The notes beneath the pieces are model-generated. The model saw only the letters and a program-made list of their open reading frames with translations. It was not told where the DNA came from and ran no database searches. A DNA stretch of 64,000 bases from Palsa-601 sp963801185 (GTDB taxonomy: Bacteria > Actinomycetota > Acidimicrobiia > Acidimicrobiales > Bog-793): positions 930,001 through 994,000 of the forward strand of contig CAWDDW010000003.1 of assembly GCA_963801185.1 (NCBI GenBank), written 5' to 3'. Shown piece by piece: positions 26,296 through 34,472 of the stretch. The position numbers and the translations under genes are program-made. Within the stretch, counting starts at the first letter, position 1; every line of letters begins with the position of its first letter.

Positions 26296-26510
26296 CGATT
26301 GGCTGTGGCGAGTATTCCGCTCGAGCAGAACCTGAGTCTCGGCTGAGAAAGCCCCGCAACTGCTGCAGCCGCGGTCCTTTTGCGAACCTGCCTCTCTACT
26401 ATCGGTGAGGTGGCGGTCCAGGTGAACCTTGCAGGGCTTGGCTTTCGCCTTCGCTGGAGGTGTCGTCAACGCGGTGCCAGAACTGTCCCAGCAGGACCGC
26501 TGCTGACGCC

Positions 26511-27488
26511 ATGAGCCCGAAGAAAGTAGCCAACCGGCGCACCGTCCATCGCGCCCGGCGCTCGCGACTCATGGTCGCGGTCGTGACTGTGATCGTGGTA
26601 GTCGTCGCCGGAGGTTTCGCTCTCGGTGCACATCGCTTGGCCGGCGGTAGCGGTAGAGGCGGGGGCGGCGGCAACCCCGACGGCGGTCAGCCTGTCGATG
26701 CCTCGTTCTTTGCCAGCGGCTCATGCCTGGCGTTCGCGCCCACCTCGGGCAACCGCAACGAGACAGTGTTTCTCGATGCCGGCCATGGTGGGCTCGACCC
26801 CGGCGCGGTAGGCAGCACTGCGGCCGGGAAGACCATCTACGAAGCCGACGAGACGTTGCCCGTGGAGCTCGACACGATGGCGCTCCTGCGCGCCAATGGG
26901 TTCCGCGTCGTCGTGTCGCGCACGACGGCCTCGACCGTCTTGCGACTCAATGCGAGCGACGTGTCGGACGGCGTGCTGTCGCTGCAGGGCGCCCACGACG
27001 AGGTCGCAGCTCGGGACATCTGTGCCAACGACGCAAGAGCGAATGCAGTAGTCGGCATCTACTTCGACGCCAGCAGCTCGCCGGCAACCGCCGGCAGCCT
27101 CACGACATACGACGCCGTCCGACCGTTCTCGGCGTCGAACCTCCGGCTTTCCCGCCTGCTGCAGAGCGCCGAGCTGGCCGACATGAACGCTCAGGGTTGG
27201 GCTATCCCCGACGACGGCGTGAAGACCGATGCCGGCATGGGGTCGTCCAATGGCAATCCCGCGGCCGGTGGGCTCGCCGCAAAGGCCGCTTCCTACGACC
27301 ACATCATGTTGCTCGGCCCGGCTATGGCGGGATACTTCTCGACTCCGAGCGAGATGCCCGGCGCGGTGATAGAGCCGCTCTACATCACGGATCCGTTCGA
27401 GGGGTCGATCGCAGCGAGCGCGCACGACCAGATGGTGATGGCAGAGGGCATCGCGACCGGTATCGAGAGGTACTTCGGCGCTTCGTAG
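26511..27488 (+). CDS. amidase_3-type protein, one zinc ligand replaced
   Basis: N-acetylmuramoyl-L-alanine amidase fold, 325 residues, with one membrane segment (LMVAVVTVIVVVVAGGFALGA, about 20-40) and a Gly-rich linker, so the domain is outside the cell. VFLDAGHGGLDPGAVG supplies the first zinc His, EADETLPVEL the Glu and AVIEPLYITD the later catalytic Glu. Where amidases have the second zinc His (usually SIHAN) this protein reads VGIYFDASSSP, with Tyr. It may be inactive or bind metal differently. ATG 26511 was chosen for its direct lead into the basic/TM region; GTG 26460 is possible. Confidence 0.75.
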   Translation: MSPKKVANRRTVHRARRSRLMVAVVTVIVVVVAGGFALGAHRLAGGSGRGGGGGNPDGGQPVDASFFASGSCLAFAPTSGNRNETVFLDAGHGGLDPGAVGSTAAGKTIYEADETLPVELDTMALLRANGFRVVVSRTTASTVLRLNASDVSDGVLSLQGAHDEVAARDICANDARANAVVGIYFDASSSPATAGSLTTYDAVRPFSASNLRLSRLLQSAELADMNAQGWAIPDDGVKTDAGMGSSNGNPAAGGLAAKAASYDHIMLLGPAMAGYFSTPSEMPGAVIEPLYITDPFEGSIAASAHDQMVMAEGIATGIERYFGAS

Positions 27489-27516
27489 GCGCGCCCACGC
27501 CCAACCGTTCCAACCC

Positions 27517-29187
27517 TCACGCATTCCGGATGCGTGCGGCCTCCTCGAGCCCGAGTATCTCGATCGAGCGCTCCCGCATCTCGCCTTTTCGCACCTTGCC
27601 GGTCACCGTCATCGGGAACTCGGTCACGATGTGCACGTAGCGCGGGACCTTGAAGTGGGCGAGCCGGCCGCTGCAAAATGCCTTCAGGTCCTCTGGCGTC
27701 AGGGCATCCACGCCGGCCCGGACCTGGATCCAGGCGCAGAGCTCCTCGCCATATCGCTCGTCGGGGACGCCCACCACTTGGACGTCGACGATGTCGGGAT
27801 GCGAGTACAGGTACTCCTCGACCTCCCGCGGGTAGATGTTCTCCCCGCCACGGATGACCATGTCCTTGATGCGGCCGACGATGTTCACATAACCGTCGTC
27901 CCGCATGACGGCGAGGTCGCCTGTGTGCATCCAGCGCGCAGCGTCGATCGCCTGTGCCGTCGAGGCCGGGTCTTCCCAGTAGCCCAGCATCACCGAGTAG
28001 CCGCGGGTGCACAACTCACCCGGCACGCCGATCTCAGCCGGCTGTCCGGTGGCGGTGTCGACGACCTTCATCTCGAGGTGGGGCATGACCCGCCCGACCG
28101 TCGCGGTCCGCCGATCGATGTCGTCGTCGCGGCGTGTCTGGGTGGAGACCGGAGACGTCTCGGTCATCCCGTAGCAGATCGCAACCTCTGCCATGTTCAT
28201 CTCGGCGATGACCCGCTTCATGACTTCCACCGGGCAGGGCGATCCGGCCATGATCCCGGTGCGCAGTGACGACAGATCGAGCGTGCCCACACTTTGGTGG
28301 CCGAGCTCGGCGATGAACATCGTCGGCACGCCATAGAGCGAGGTGCAGCGTTCGGCTGCGACGGCTTTGAGCGTGGCGCCCGGGTCGAACGACGGAGCCG
28401 GAATGACGATGCAGGCGCCGTGGGAGGTCGCCCCGAGGTTGCCCATCACCATGCCGAAGCAGTGGTAGAAGGGCACAGGAAGGCAGATCCGGTCGCGATC
28501 GGTGTAGCCGAGCAGCTCTCCGACGAAGTAGCCGTTGTTCAAGATGTTGTGGTGCGAGAGCAGGGCCCCCTTCGGATAGCCGGTGGTGCCCGAGGTGTAC
28601 TGGATGTTGATCGGATCGTCGAAACTCAACTCCGCGGCCCTCTCGCCCACCGCCACCTCATCGACCTCGTCTGCTACGGCAAGGAGGCTCGCCCAGTCGT
28701 CGGTCCCGATCACGACGGTCCCGGTGAGACGGGGGCACTGGCTCTCGACCTCCCCCACCATTGTGGGGTAGTCGCTTCGCTGGTCGGCGCTCGCGACGAA
28801 GAGGAGTCCGATGCCGGACTGATTGAGCGCGAACGTCAGCTCATGTGAGCGGTACGCCGGGTTGACGTTGACGAGGATGGCGCCGATCTTTGCCGTCGCG
28901 TACTGGACGAGGACCCACTCGGCGCAGTTCGGGGACCAGATGCCCACCCGGTCTCCTCGTTCGATCCCGCGAGCGAGCAGTGCCCGGGCGAGCGTGTCGA
29001 CGTCGCCGTCGAGCTGGCGATAGGTCCAGCGGCGCGCACTCGGGACATCGACCATGGCTTCGTTGTCGGGGAAGGCGGCGACGGTCCGCTCGAGGTTGGC
29101 ACCGATGGTCTCACCGAGGAGGGGCACCTCAGAGGTGCCTGAGGCGTAGGAGAGCCCTCGCATCGGGGTTGTCCGGCTCACAGCCAT
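27517..29187 (-). CDS. acyl-CoA synthetase (AMP-forming)
   Basis: ANL-superfamily ligase of 556 residues that activates a carboxylic acid as acyl-AMP and then acyl-CoA. P-loop motif YTSGTTGYPKGALLSH near residue 195; CYGMTETSPVS; MHTGDLAVMRDDGYVNIVGR; hinge IKDMVIRGGENIYPREVEE; catalytic Lys in PMTVTGKVRKGEMRE. It resembles fatty-acyl-CoA ligases of the FadD/medium-chain group and could feed the acyl-CoA dehydrogenase at 24003. GAGAGGAG precedes the ATG, with a TAGCGT box further upstream. Convergent with the amidase gene. Confidence 0.88.
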   Translation of the reverse strand: MAVSRTTPMRGLSYASGTSEVPLLGETIGANLERTVAAFPDNEAMVDVPSARRWTYRQLDGDVDTLARALLARGIERGDRVGIWSPNCAEWVLVQYATAKIGAILVNVNPAYRSHELTFALNQSGIGLLFVASADQRSDYPTMVGEVESQCPRLTGTVVIGTDDWASLLAVADEVDEVAVGERAAELSFDDPINIQYTSGTTGYPKGALLSHHNILNNGYFVGELLGYTDRDRICLPVPFYHCFGMVMGNLGATSHGACIVIPAPSFDPGATLKAVAAERCTSLYGVPTMFIAELGHQSVGTLDLSSLRTGIMAGSPCPVEVMKRVIAEMNMAEVAICYGMTETSPVSTQTRRDDDIDRRTATVGRVMPHLEMKVVDTATGQPAEIGVPGELCTRGYSVMLGYWEDPASTAQAIDAARWMHTGDLAVMRDDGYVNIVGRIKDMVIRGGENIYPREVEEYLYSHPDIVDVQVVGVPDERYGEELCAWIQVRAGVDALTPEDLKAFCSGRLAHFKVPRYVHIVTEFPMTVTGKVRKGEMRERSIEILGLEEAARIRNA

Positions 29188-29356
29188 CTCCTCTCGGATC
29201 AGTTCGTCCCGACGCTACGCCCGCCGCGTCCGATCGTACGCATGGAACCGGGCGGTAAGCGGACGGGAGCTGTGGGTCCGGCGTCGAGTCGCCGGTGGAA
29301 AAACGACCAGCCGGCCGGTAGGTCCACCGGTATGAGGCTCGGGCAGCCTTGCCACC

Positions 29357-29935
29357 GTGCCTCGCCTCACCGTGATCGTCGCGCTGTCTCTCTCGTGTGT
29401 GCTGACAGGTTGCGCACGCTCATCACAGGGAAGCCGTCCACACGAGCGCGCTCGCCCGGTCATCGAGTTCCCGGCCCCGGTACCCACCGTCGAGCCGCCG
29501 AGCACGACTGGCGAGGTCGAGGCAGCCTGGGTCGGCTCAGAGCGCGCCTTCTACGCGGCCGGGCGCCTTGGCAGGCCCGACTACGCGCCCCTGACCGAGA
29601 GCTTTGCGCCGGGCTCGCCCGCCCTGGCTCAGACGACGGACTGGCTGATGGCGCTGAGCGATGCGGGCGTCATCGCTCCGACCTCGTATCGGGTGGGGAA
29701 CGCCCGGGTGACGACCATGACCGCGACCACTGCGGTTCTCACCGGATGTACCTATGACACAGGCAGCATCTATCGGTCCTCGGGTGCTCCGGCGCCCGCG
29801 GGCCTCGGAGGGGGAGCCGGCCTCACCGCATCGATCGTGACGTTGCACCGCGTCGCGGGCAGGTGGCTCGTCTGGTCAGACCAGACCTCGACTCCCAGCT
29901 CCTCGAAGGAGAACGGCCCGTGCCAAGGCTTTTGA
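29357..29935 (+). CDS. small secreted lipoprotein
   Basis: 192 residues from a GTG. The signal peptide LTVIVALSLSCVLTGCARS contains a lipobox (VLTGC). The mature part, AAWVGSERAFYAAGRLGRPDYAPLTESFAPGS, resembles the small secreted NTF2-like proteins common in actinobacteria; this is a weak resemblance. A second Cys pair (TGCTYD, GPCQGF) may form a disulfide. It overlaps the next gene by 16 bases. Confidence 0.6.
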   Translation: MPRLTVIVALSLSCVLTGCARSSQGSRPHERARPVIEFPAPVPTVEPPSTTGEVEAAWVGSERAFYAAGRLGRPDYAPLTESFAPGSPALAQTTDWLMALSDAGVIAPTSYRVGNARVTTMTATTAVLTGCTYDTGSIYRSSGAPAPAGLGGGAGLTASIVTLHRVAGRWLVWSDQTSTPSSSKENGPCQGF

Positions 29936-31038
29936 GATACTCCCCACTCACGCTCGCACGCTCCAGGCGCGCGTCCCGTCTCGTGTGCTGCGCCGGTGTC
30001 CTCGTATTCGTGCTGACGCTTGGCGCGACCCCCGCCGAAGCCGGGTACGGCGGCGGGTACGGAGGATCGGGCGGCAACGCCATCTGGGCACTCGCGTGGT
30101 GGGCCGGCAATCCGGAGGGTCCCGGTCCTTTCATCGGGCCGCCCGCAGAGGCGGCCGGCCGGTGCATATGGCACGACGTCGGAGGCTCGACGGCCGGTCT
30201 CGCCACAGCGCTGAGCGAGTCCAGCCTCCCGAAGTCGTTCCTCACCGCCCCGCTCGGCGGCAGCCATCCGGGCATCTCGGGAGTGTTGCTATGGGCGAGC
30301 TCGCTCGTGAGGCGCGCGTCCAGCACCGATCACTTCGATCTCGTCGCCTGCCCGAGCCCTTCATTGGTGCCGGCCGGCAGTGCGGACGTGGAGACGGACT
30401 TCCCGCTAGCTCGCCCGCCGCGAAGAAAGCCCTTGTGGATCTGGGTCTTCTGGGACACAGTGGCGGATCCTCCGGCGAACTCCCTGCCTCCGGTGATCGA
30501 CGAGGCGCTCGGGAATGCCCACCTCCGGCCTCCCGCGATCTCGACCTCGCCCTCTGACGTCGCCGGCGTGGCGGATTCGACGGTGGTGAACGTGCCGACG
30601 TGGCTGTGGATCGATCCGTCAGTCTGGCGTCAGCGGTCGGCGACAGCCGCCGCCGGTCCGATCGTGGCTACGGTCTGGGCGGATCCGGTCACGGTGACCT
30701 GGACGGCGAACTGGGACTTCGGAGCCGCCACCGACGATCCAGAGCACGGCACGACCCTTGGCCCCGAGTCTCTCGCGACGAGCTGTCCGGGCCCCGGAAT
30801 CGCCTATTCGTACAGCGAGCTGGCCGACGGCTCACGCGGAGCGTGCACTGCCGTGTTCACCGAGCCGACCCTCGGCACGACACAGGCTCTCCACGCTGCC
30901 ATCACATGGACGGTGCACTGGGCCGTGTCGAGCACCTCAGGGGTGGTCGGAGGTGAAGGGCTGCTCCCGCCCTCGAGCACGTCGTCGGCGGCTCCTCTTC
31001 GCGTGATGCAGGTCGAGTCGATCATCGCCTCGGGATGA
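29920..31038 (+). CDS. secreted protein, unknown function
   Basis: 372 residues from a GTG at 29920, eight bases after GAAGGAG, inside the end of the lipoprotein gene. Signal peptide LVCCAGVLVFVLTLGATPAEA, then Gly/Tyr-rich GYGGGYGGSGG. The body has Pro/Trp-rich sequence (WTANWDFGAA, ITWTVHWAVSS) without a recognised domain and a few cysteines. Two-gene exported unit with 29357; function unknown. Confidence 0.6.
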   Translation: MPRLLRYSPLTLARSRRASRLVCCAGVLVFVLTLGATPAEAGYGGGYGGSGGNAIWALAWWAGNPEGPGPFIGPPAEAAGRCIWHDVGGSTAGLATALSESSLPKSFLTAPLGGSHPGISGVLLWASSLVRRASSTDHFDLVACPSPSLVPAGSADVETDFPLARPPRRKPLWIWVFWDTVADPPANSLPPVIDEALGNAHLRPPAISTSPSDVAGVADSTVVNVPTWLWIDPSVWRQRSATAAAGPIVATVWADPVTVTWTANWDFGAATDDPEHGTTLGPESLATSCPGPGIAYSYSELADGSRGACTAVFTEPTLGTTQALHAAITWTVHWAVSSTSGVVGGEGLLPPSSTSSAAPLRVMQVESIIASG

Positions 31039-31107
31039 AGGCCCTGCCCGGGCCGTGTGCGGAGGGCCATCCACCAAAGCGTCACACCCCTTTCGTATCG
31101 TTGTCCC

Positions 31108-31548
31108 GTGGTCGACGTCTCAGCACCCCGTCTTGGTCTCACGAAGCGAAGCCTTCCTCGGTCGCGCTCCGAGGACGCCGAGCAGGCCCTCGGTCGCTTC
31201 GTACGGGTCGACTCGTGGAACGAGCTCGTCGCCGGCGACGTCGTCAGGGTCGCCGGACACTCGGCTCGGGGTCGCCACTGGCGCTTCCGAGCTCATGTGA
31301 CGAACACCAGCAATGGAGCGAGCTGGGTAGAGGTTTCTCTCGTTGAGGGCCCGCCTCCCTCACGCCGCCCGAGCACGTCAGCTCAAGCCGTGCGAGGCGA
31401 CGGAGCCGAGCCGGGCTCAGAGGCGCCCCGGGTCGAGCGTGTCCGCTCGTTCGCGCCCGAGCTCGTGACGCCACGCTGGCGGCGCCGGGGGCGATCGAAG
31501 CCTCGGGAGGATCGCCTCGATGCCACGGCGCAACAGTCGCTCTTCTGA
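31108..31548 (+). CDS. small basic protein, unknown function
   Basis: 146 residues. TATCGT six bases before the GTG makes a leaderless start likely; the longer frame to 31057 has no such signal. The core FVRVDSWNELVAGDVVRVAGHSARGRHW looks like a small beta-barrel (SH3-like) fold, followed by a basic, disordered tail ending DATAQQSLF. A nucleic-acid-binding role would fit the charge but is only a guess. Convergent with the citrate synthase at 31566, 17 bp apart. Confidence 0.5.
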   Translation: MVDVSAPRLGLTKRSLPRSRSEDAEQALGRFVRVDSWNELVAGDVVRVAGHSARGRHWRFRAHVTNTSNGASWVEVSLVEGPPPSRRPSTSAQAVRGDGAEPGSEAPRVERVRSFAPELVTPRWRRRGRSKPREDRLDATAQQSLF

Positions 31549-31565
31549 GGTCCGTCTCCCGTAGT

Positions 31566-32849
31566 TCAGAAGGTGACGTCTGGCGCGGCGGATCCGGGCT
31601 CGGGGCCGGTGTAGACCGCACGGGTGCGGAAGCGGAGCCGGTGCGAGTACTCCTCGATGCCGTGCGCTATCCAGCCGGCGGTGCGGGCAGTCGCGAAGAT
31701 CGCCTCGGCGGCTCCTTCGATCATGTCCGCCGCCCCGATGAGTGCTGCGATCGCCAGGTCGACATTCGGGAAAGTGGAGGGATGCTCCTCTCGGACGGCC
31801 TCGATGACCGCGTCGGCGGCTTCCACGATCTGGTTCTCCGGCCACGCTTGCCGTATCTCCGTCAGCAAGGCCACCGCCCTCGGGTCTTGCTCCCTGTACA
31901 CAAGGTGACCAAAGCCCGGGATGAGCTCACCGGACCGCAGCCGCTCCCCGACGGCGCGGCCAACGCCTGACGACGCTGCCTCGCGCAGCAACGGGACCGT
32001 GCGGTCGCCGACCGAACCGTGGAGCGGCCCGCCGAGCGCCGACATGCCCGCCATTACGACCCGGTAGATGTCGGCCCAGGTGGAGGCGGCCACCCGCGCG
32101 GCGAGCGTGGAGGTCGCCAGCTCATGGTCGGCCAGCAGGACCAGGGCAGCATTGAGCGCGCGTACCTGTTGCGCAGAAGGCCGCCGCGGGGCCAGGCGGT
32201 ACCAGAGCCGCTCGGCCAACGGCCGTGGCCGGCCCCGTATCGGGCGAGGCGGAGCGGTCCTGGTAGTGATCGGCAACGACTCGACGAGCACCGCGATCAT
32301 CCGGGCTCCACGGTTACCGACGCCGTAGGGGTCGCGCCCATGCCGGTACGGGTCGGCCTCGGCGGCAGCTGCCAGTGCCAACAGGTAACGGTCGAGCGGA
32401 GTCGCCCGCTCCGACGTCAGCGCGACCGCGCGGCTGGCCTGATCGAGGAGATCCGTCGGGGCCTCGAAGAGGTACCTGCCCTCGTCGATCGTCGGCGAGT
32501 AGCGACCCCACAGCCATAGGGCGACGTGCTCGAACCAAGCGGACCGGGACGCCTCGGCCGCCTCCCACCCCCGGTACCAGAGGCCGCCGCTCGGATCGAG
32601 CAGCGTGAGCCCCGAGTCGATCACGAGCTCGAGGCGACCAGCTCTTCCGGCCCCACTCCGCTGCCGCGCTGCGAGCCGTGCCACCTCGACCGGATCGAAA
32701 CGTGTATCTCTCCTTCCTTCCACCCTCCTACTCGAGAGCAGTCCGCGGCTCACGTAGGAATAGATCGTCTCGCGCTTGACCCCGAGACGGCGGGCCGCCT
32801 CGCTCGCCGAGATACCTGTGAACAACGTTGCCGGGCTTTCATTAACCAC
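31566..32849 (-). CDS. citrate synthase with N-terminal helix-turn-helix
   Basis: About 427 residues. Residues ~10-55 (ISASEAARRLGVKRETIYSYV, then RGLLSSRRVEGRRDTRFDPVEV) form a MerR/excisionase-like DNA-binding domain; the rest is a citrate synthase with the active-site His in GGPLHGSVGD, His in IPGFGHLVYREQDPRA and Asp in FPNVDLAIAAL. It should condense oxaloacetate, or a similar 2-oxoacid, with an acyl-CoA. The GTG at 32849 was chosen because TATACT lies seven bases upstream; a TTG at 32873 gives a longer frame. Divergent from the CBS-citrate synthase at 32916. Confidence 0.83.
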   Translation of the reverse strand: MVNESPATLFTGISASEAARRLGVKRETIYSYVSRGLLSSRRVEGRRDTRFDPVEVARLAARQRSGAGRAGRLELVIDSGLTLLDPSGGLWYRGWEAAEASRSAWFEHVALWLWGRYSPTIDEGRYLFEAPTDLLDQASRAVALTSERATPLDRYLLALAAAAEADPYRHGRDPYGVGNRGARMIAVLVESLPITTRTAPPRPIRGRPRPLAERLWYRLAPRRPSAQQVRALNAALVLLADHELATSTLAARVAASTWADIYRVVMAGMSALGGPLHGSVGDRTVPLLREAASSGVGRAVGERLRSGELIPGFGHLVYREQDPRAVALLTEIRQAWPENQIVEAADAVIEAVREEHPSTFPNVDLAIAALIGAADMIEGAAEAIFATARTAGWIAHGIEEYSHRLRFRTRAVYTGPEPGSAAPDVTF

Positions 32850-32856
32850 ATTGCCG

Positions 32857-32862
32857 AGTATA
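32857..32862 (-). promoter_or_regulatory. -10 element of the HTH-citrate synthase
   Basis: TATACT on the minus strand, seven bases before the GTG at 32849; leaderless start inferred. Confidence 0.55.
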
Positions 32863-32879
32863 TATGGATGCAATCAATG

Positions 32880-32909
32880 TTGACAGGTTAGTTGCTCGAC
32901 CCCCACAAT
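32880..32909 (+). promoter_or_regulatory. promoter of the CBS-citrate synthase
   Basis: TTGACA (32880-32885), 18-bp spacer, CACAAT (32904-32909), then six bases to ATG 32916. The two divergent promoters share one 66-bp gap, so a single regulator could control both. Confidence 0.6.
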
Positions 32910-32915
32910 CGACAT

Positions 32916-34472
32916 ATGACTTCTTCTGTCGCGGATCGTCCCGCTCGCACTGTCGCCGATCTGATGACGTCGCCTGCCGTCTCCGCCGGCGCTTCCGAGA
33001 CCCTCGCCACAGCCGCCAAGCGGATGTCCGACCACAAGGTCGGGTCCGTGGTCGTGCTCGACGGCGCGCGGCTGATCGGCATCCTCACCGAGCGCGATCT
33101 GCTGCGAGCCGGAGCAACAGCCGCCGACCCGAACCGAGCGACCGTCGGGGCCTTCATGACGCCGGACCCCGACTGGGTCCATCCCGACGTCGAGGCCATC
33201 GACGCGTGGCGAAGCTTCGCCGAGCACGGTTACCGCCATGTCCCCGTCGTGGTCGGGGACGAAGTGAAGGGCGTCGTCTCGCTCCGCGATCTCGTGCGTG
33301 TCTCCCAGTTGCGGCCCGTCGACGGAGTGTTCACCGACGTGCCGCGCGGGCTCGAGGGAGTCGTGGCGGCGGAGACGGCGGTGGGATCCGTGCGCGGCAT
33401 GGAGGGTTTCTTCCACTACCGGCAGTACGACGCGACGGAGCTGGCGCGAAAGCGCAGCTTCGAAGATGTCTGGCAGCTCCTTTTCGACGGCGAGCTTCCC
33501 GAAGCCGGGGTTGGCCCGCGTCTCGCCGCCGACGTCGCACAGCTGGCCGAGTTGCCGCAGCAATTGCCCGAGCTGCTGCCCCGGATCGTCGCGGCGTCGC
33601 CGGCGGCAGCGCCGCTCGATCAACTCCGCACAGCTGTCTCCTTGCTCGGCGCGGCGGAGGGGATGCGGGCGACGCGGGAGCTCAGCCCGGCCGAGGTGCG
33701 ACGGGACGCGCTCCGCATCGTCGCCGCGCTTCCGTCGCTGGCGGCCTCGCTCTACCGCCTCGGCCAGGGAGTTGCACCGGTTCCCCCTGATCCCAGCCTC
33801 GGGGTCGCCGCCAACTACCTGTACATGCTCACGGGCAAGCGGCCGGACGCCGAGCGTGCGAGAGCAGTCGAGAGGTATCTCGTCCTCACGATCGACCACG
33901 GCCTCAACGCCTCCACCTTCACGGCCCGCGTCGTCGCGTCGACAGGGGCGGACGTGGCGGCGGCCGTGGTCGCGGCCATCGGCGCGCTGTCAGGCCCGCT
34001 GCACGGAGGCGCGCCGAGCCGCGCGCTAGACACGCTCGACGCGATCGGGACGCCGGAGCACGCGGAGGAGTTCATACGAGCGGCGGTCGCATCGGGCGAC
34101 CGGATCATGGGCTTCGGCCATCGCGTCTACCGGACCACCGACCACGCTCGAGAGCTCATGAAGGAGACCGCCCGCGAGCTCGGCGGTCCGCTCGTCTCCT
34201 TCGCCGAGCGGGTAGAAGAGACCGTCGTCCGGGTGCTGCACGACATGAAGCCCGACCGTCAGCTGTACACGAACGTCGAATTCTTCGCCGGCGTCGTCAT
34301 GGAGCTCTGCGGCATCCCACGGGAGATGTTCACTCCCACGTTCGCGGTGAGCCGGGCGGTCGGGTGGTGCGCGCACATCCTCGAGCAGGTCGGAGACAAC
34401 CGGATCATCCGGCCATCCTCCCGCTACGTCGGACCTCCCCCGCCGCAGCCTGTGCCGGCCGTGCTCGCCTAG
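32916..34472 (+). CDS. citrate synthase with N-terminal CBS domain pair
   Basis: 518 residues. Residues ~12-130 are two CBS repeats (VADLMTSPAVSAGASETLATAAKRM; VGAFMTPDPDWVHPDVEAIDAW; HVPVVVGDEVKGVVSLRDLV), which usually bind adenine nucleotides. The citrate synthase part has His in SGPLHGGAPSRAL and GFGHRVYRTTDHARE; the position normally held by Asp reads Glu in LYTNVEFFAGVV. Allosteric control by ATP/AMP or similar is the natural inference. The end overlaps the convergent peptidase gene by four bases. Confidence 0.85.
   Translation: MTSSVADRPARTVADLMTSPAVSAGASETLATAAKRMSDHKVGSVVVLDGARLIGILTERDLLRAGATAADPNRATVGAFMTPDPDWVHPDVEAIDAWRSFAEHGYRHVPVVVGDEVKGVVSLRDLVRVSQLRPVDGVFTDVPRGLEGVVAAETAVGSVRGMEGFFHYRQYDATELARKRSFEDVWQLLFDGELPEAGVGPRLAADVAQLAELPQQLPELLPRIVAASPAAAPLDQLRTAVSLLGAAEGMRATRELSPAEVRRDALRIVAALPSLAASLYRLGQGVAPVPPDPSLGVAANYLYMLTGKRPDAERARAVERYLVLTIDHGLNASTFTARVVASTGADVAAAVVAAIGALSGPLHGGAPSRALDTLDAIGTPEHAEEFIRAAVASGDRIMGFGHRVYRTTDHARELMKETARELGGPLVSFAERVEETVVRVLHDMKPDRQLYTNVEFFAGVVMELCGIPREMFTPTFAVSRAVGWCAHILEQVGDNRIIRPSSRYVGPPPPQPVPAVLA

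Noticed and set aside
26296..26510. Possible tRNA or small RNA in the 215-bp gap before the amidase gene
   Set aside because: I see no cloverleaf. Only a short GC hairpin, a T-rich patch near 26375 and a TACTAT box near 26398, which is probably the amidase promoter.
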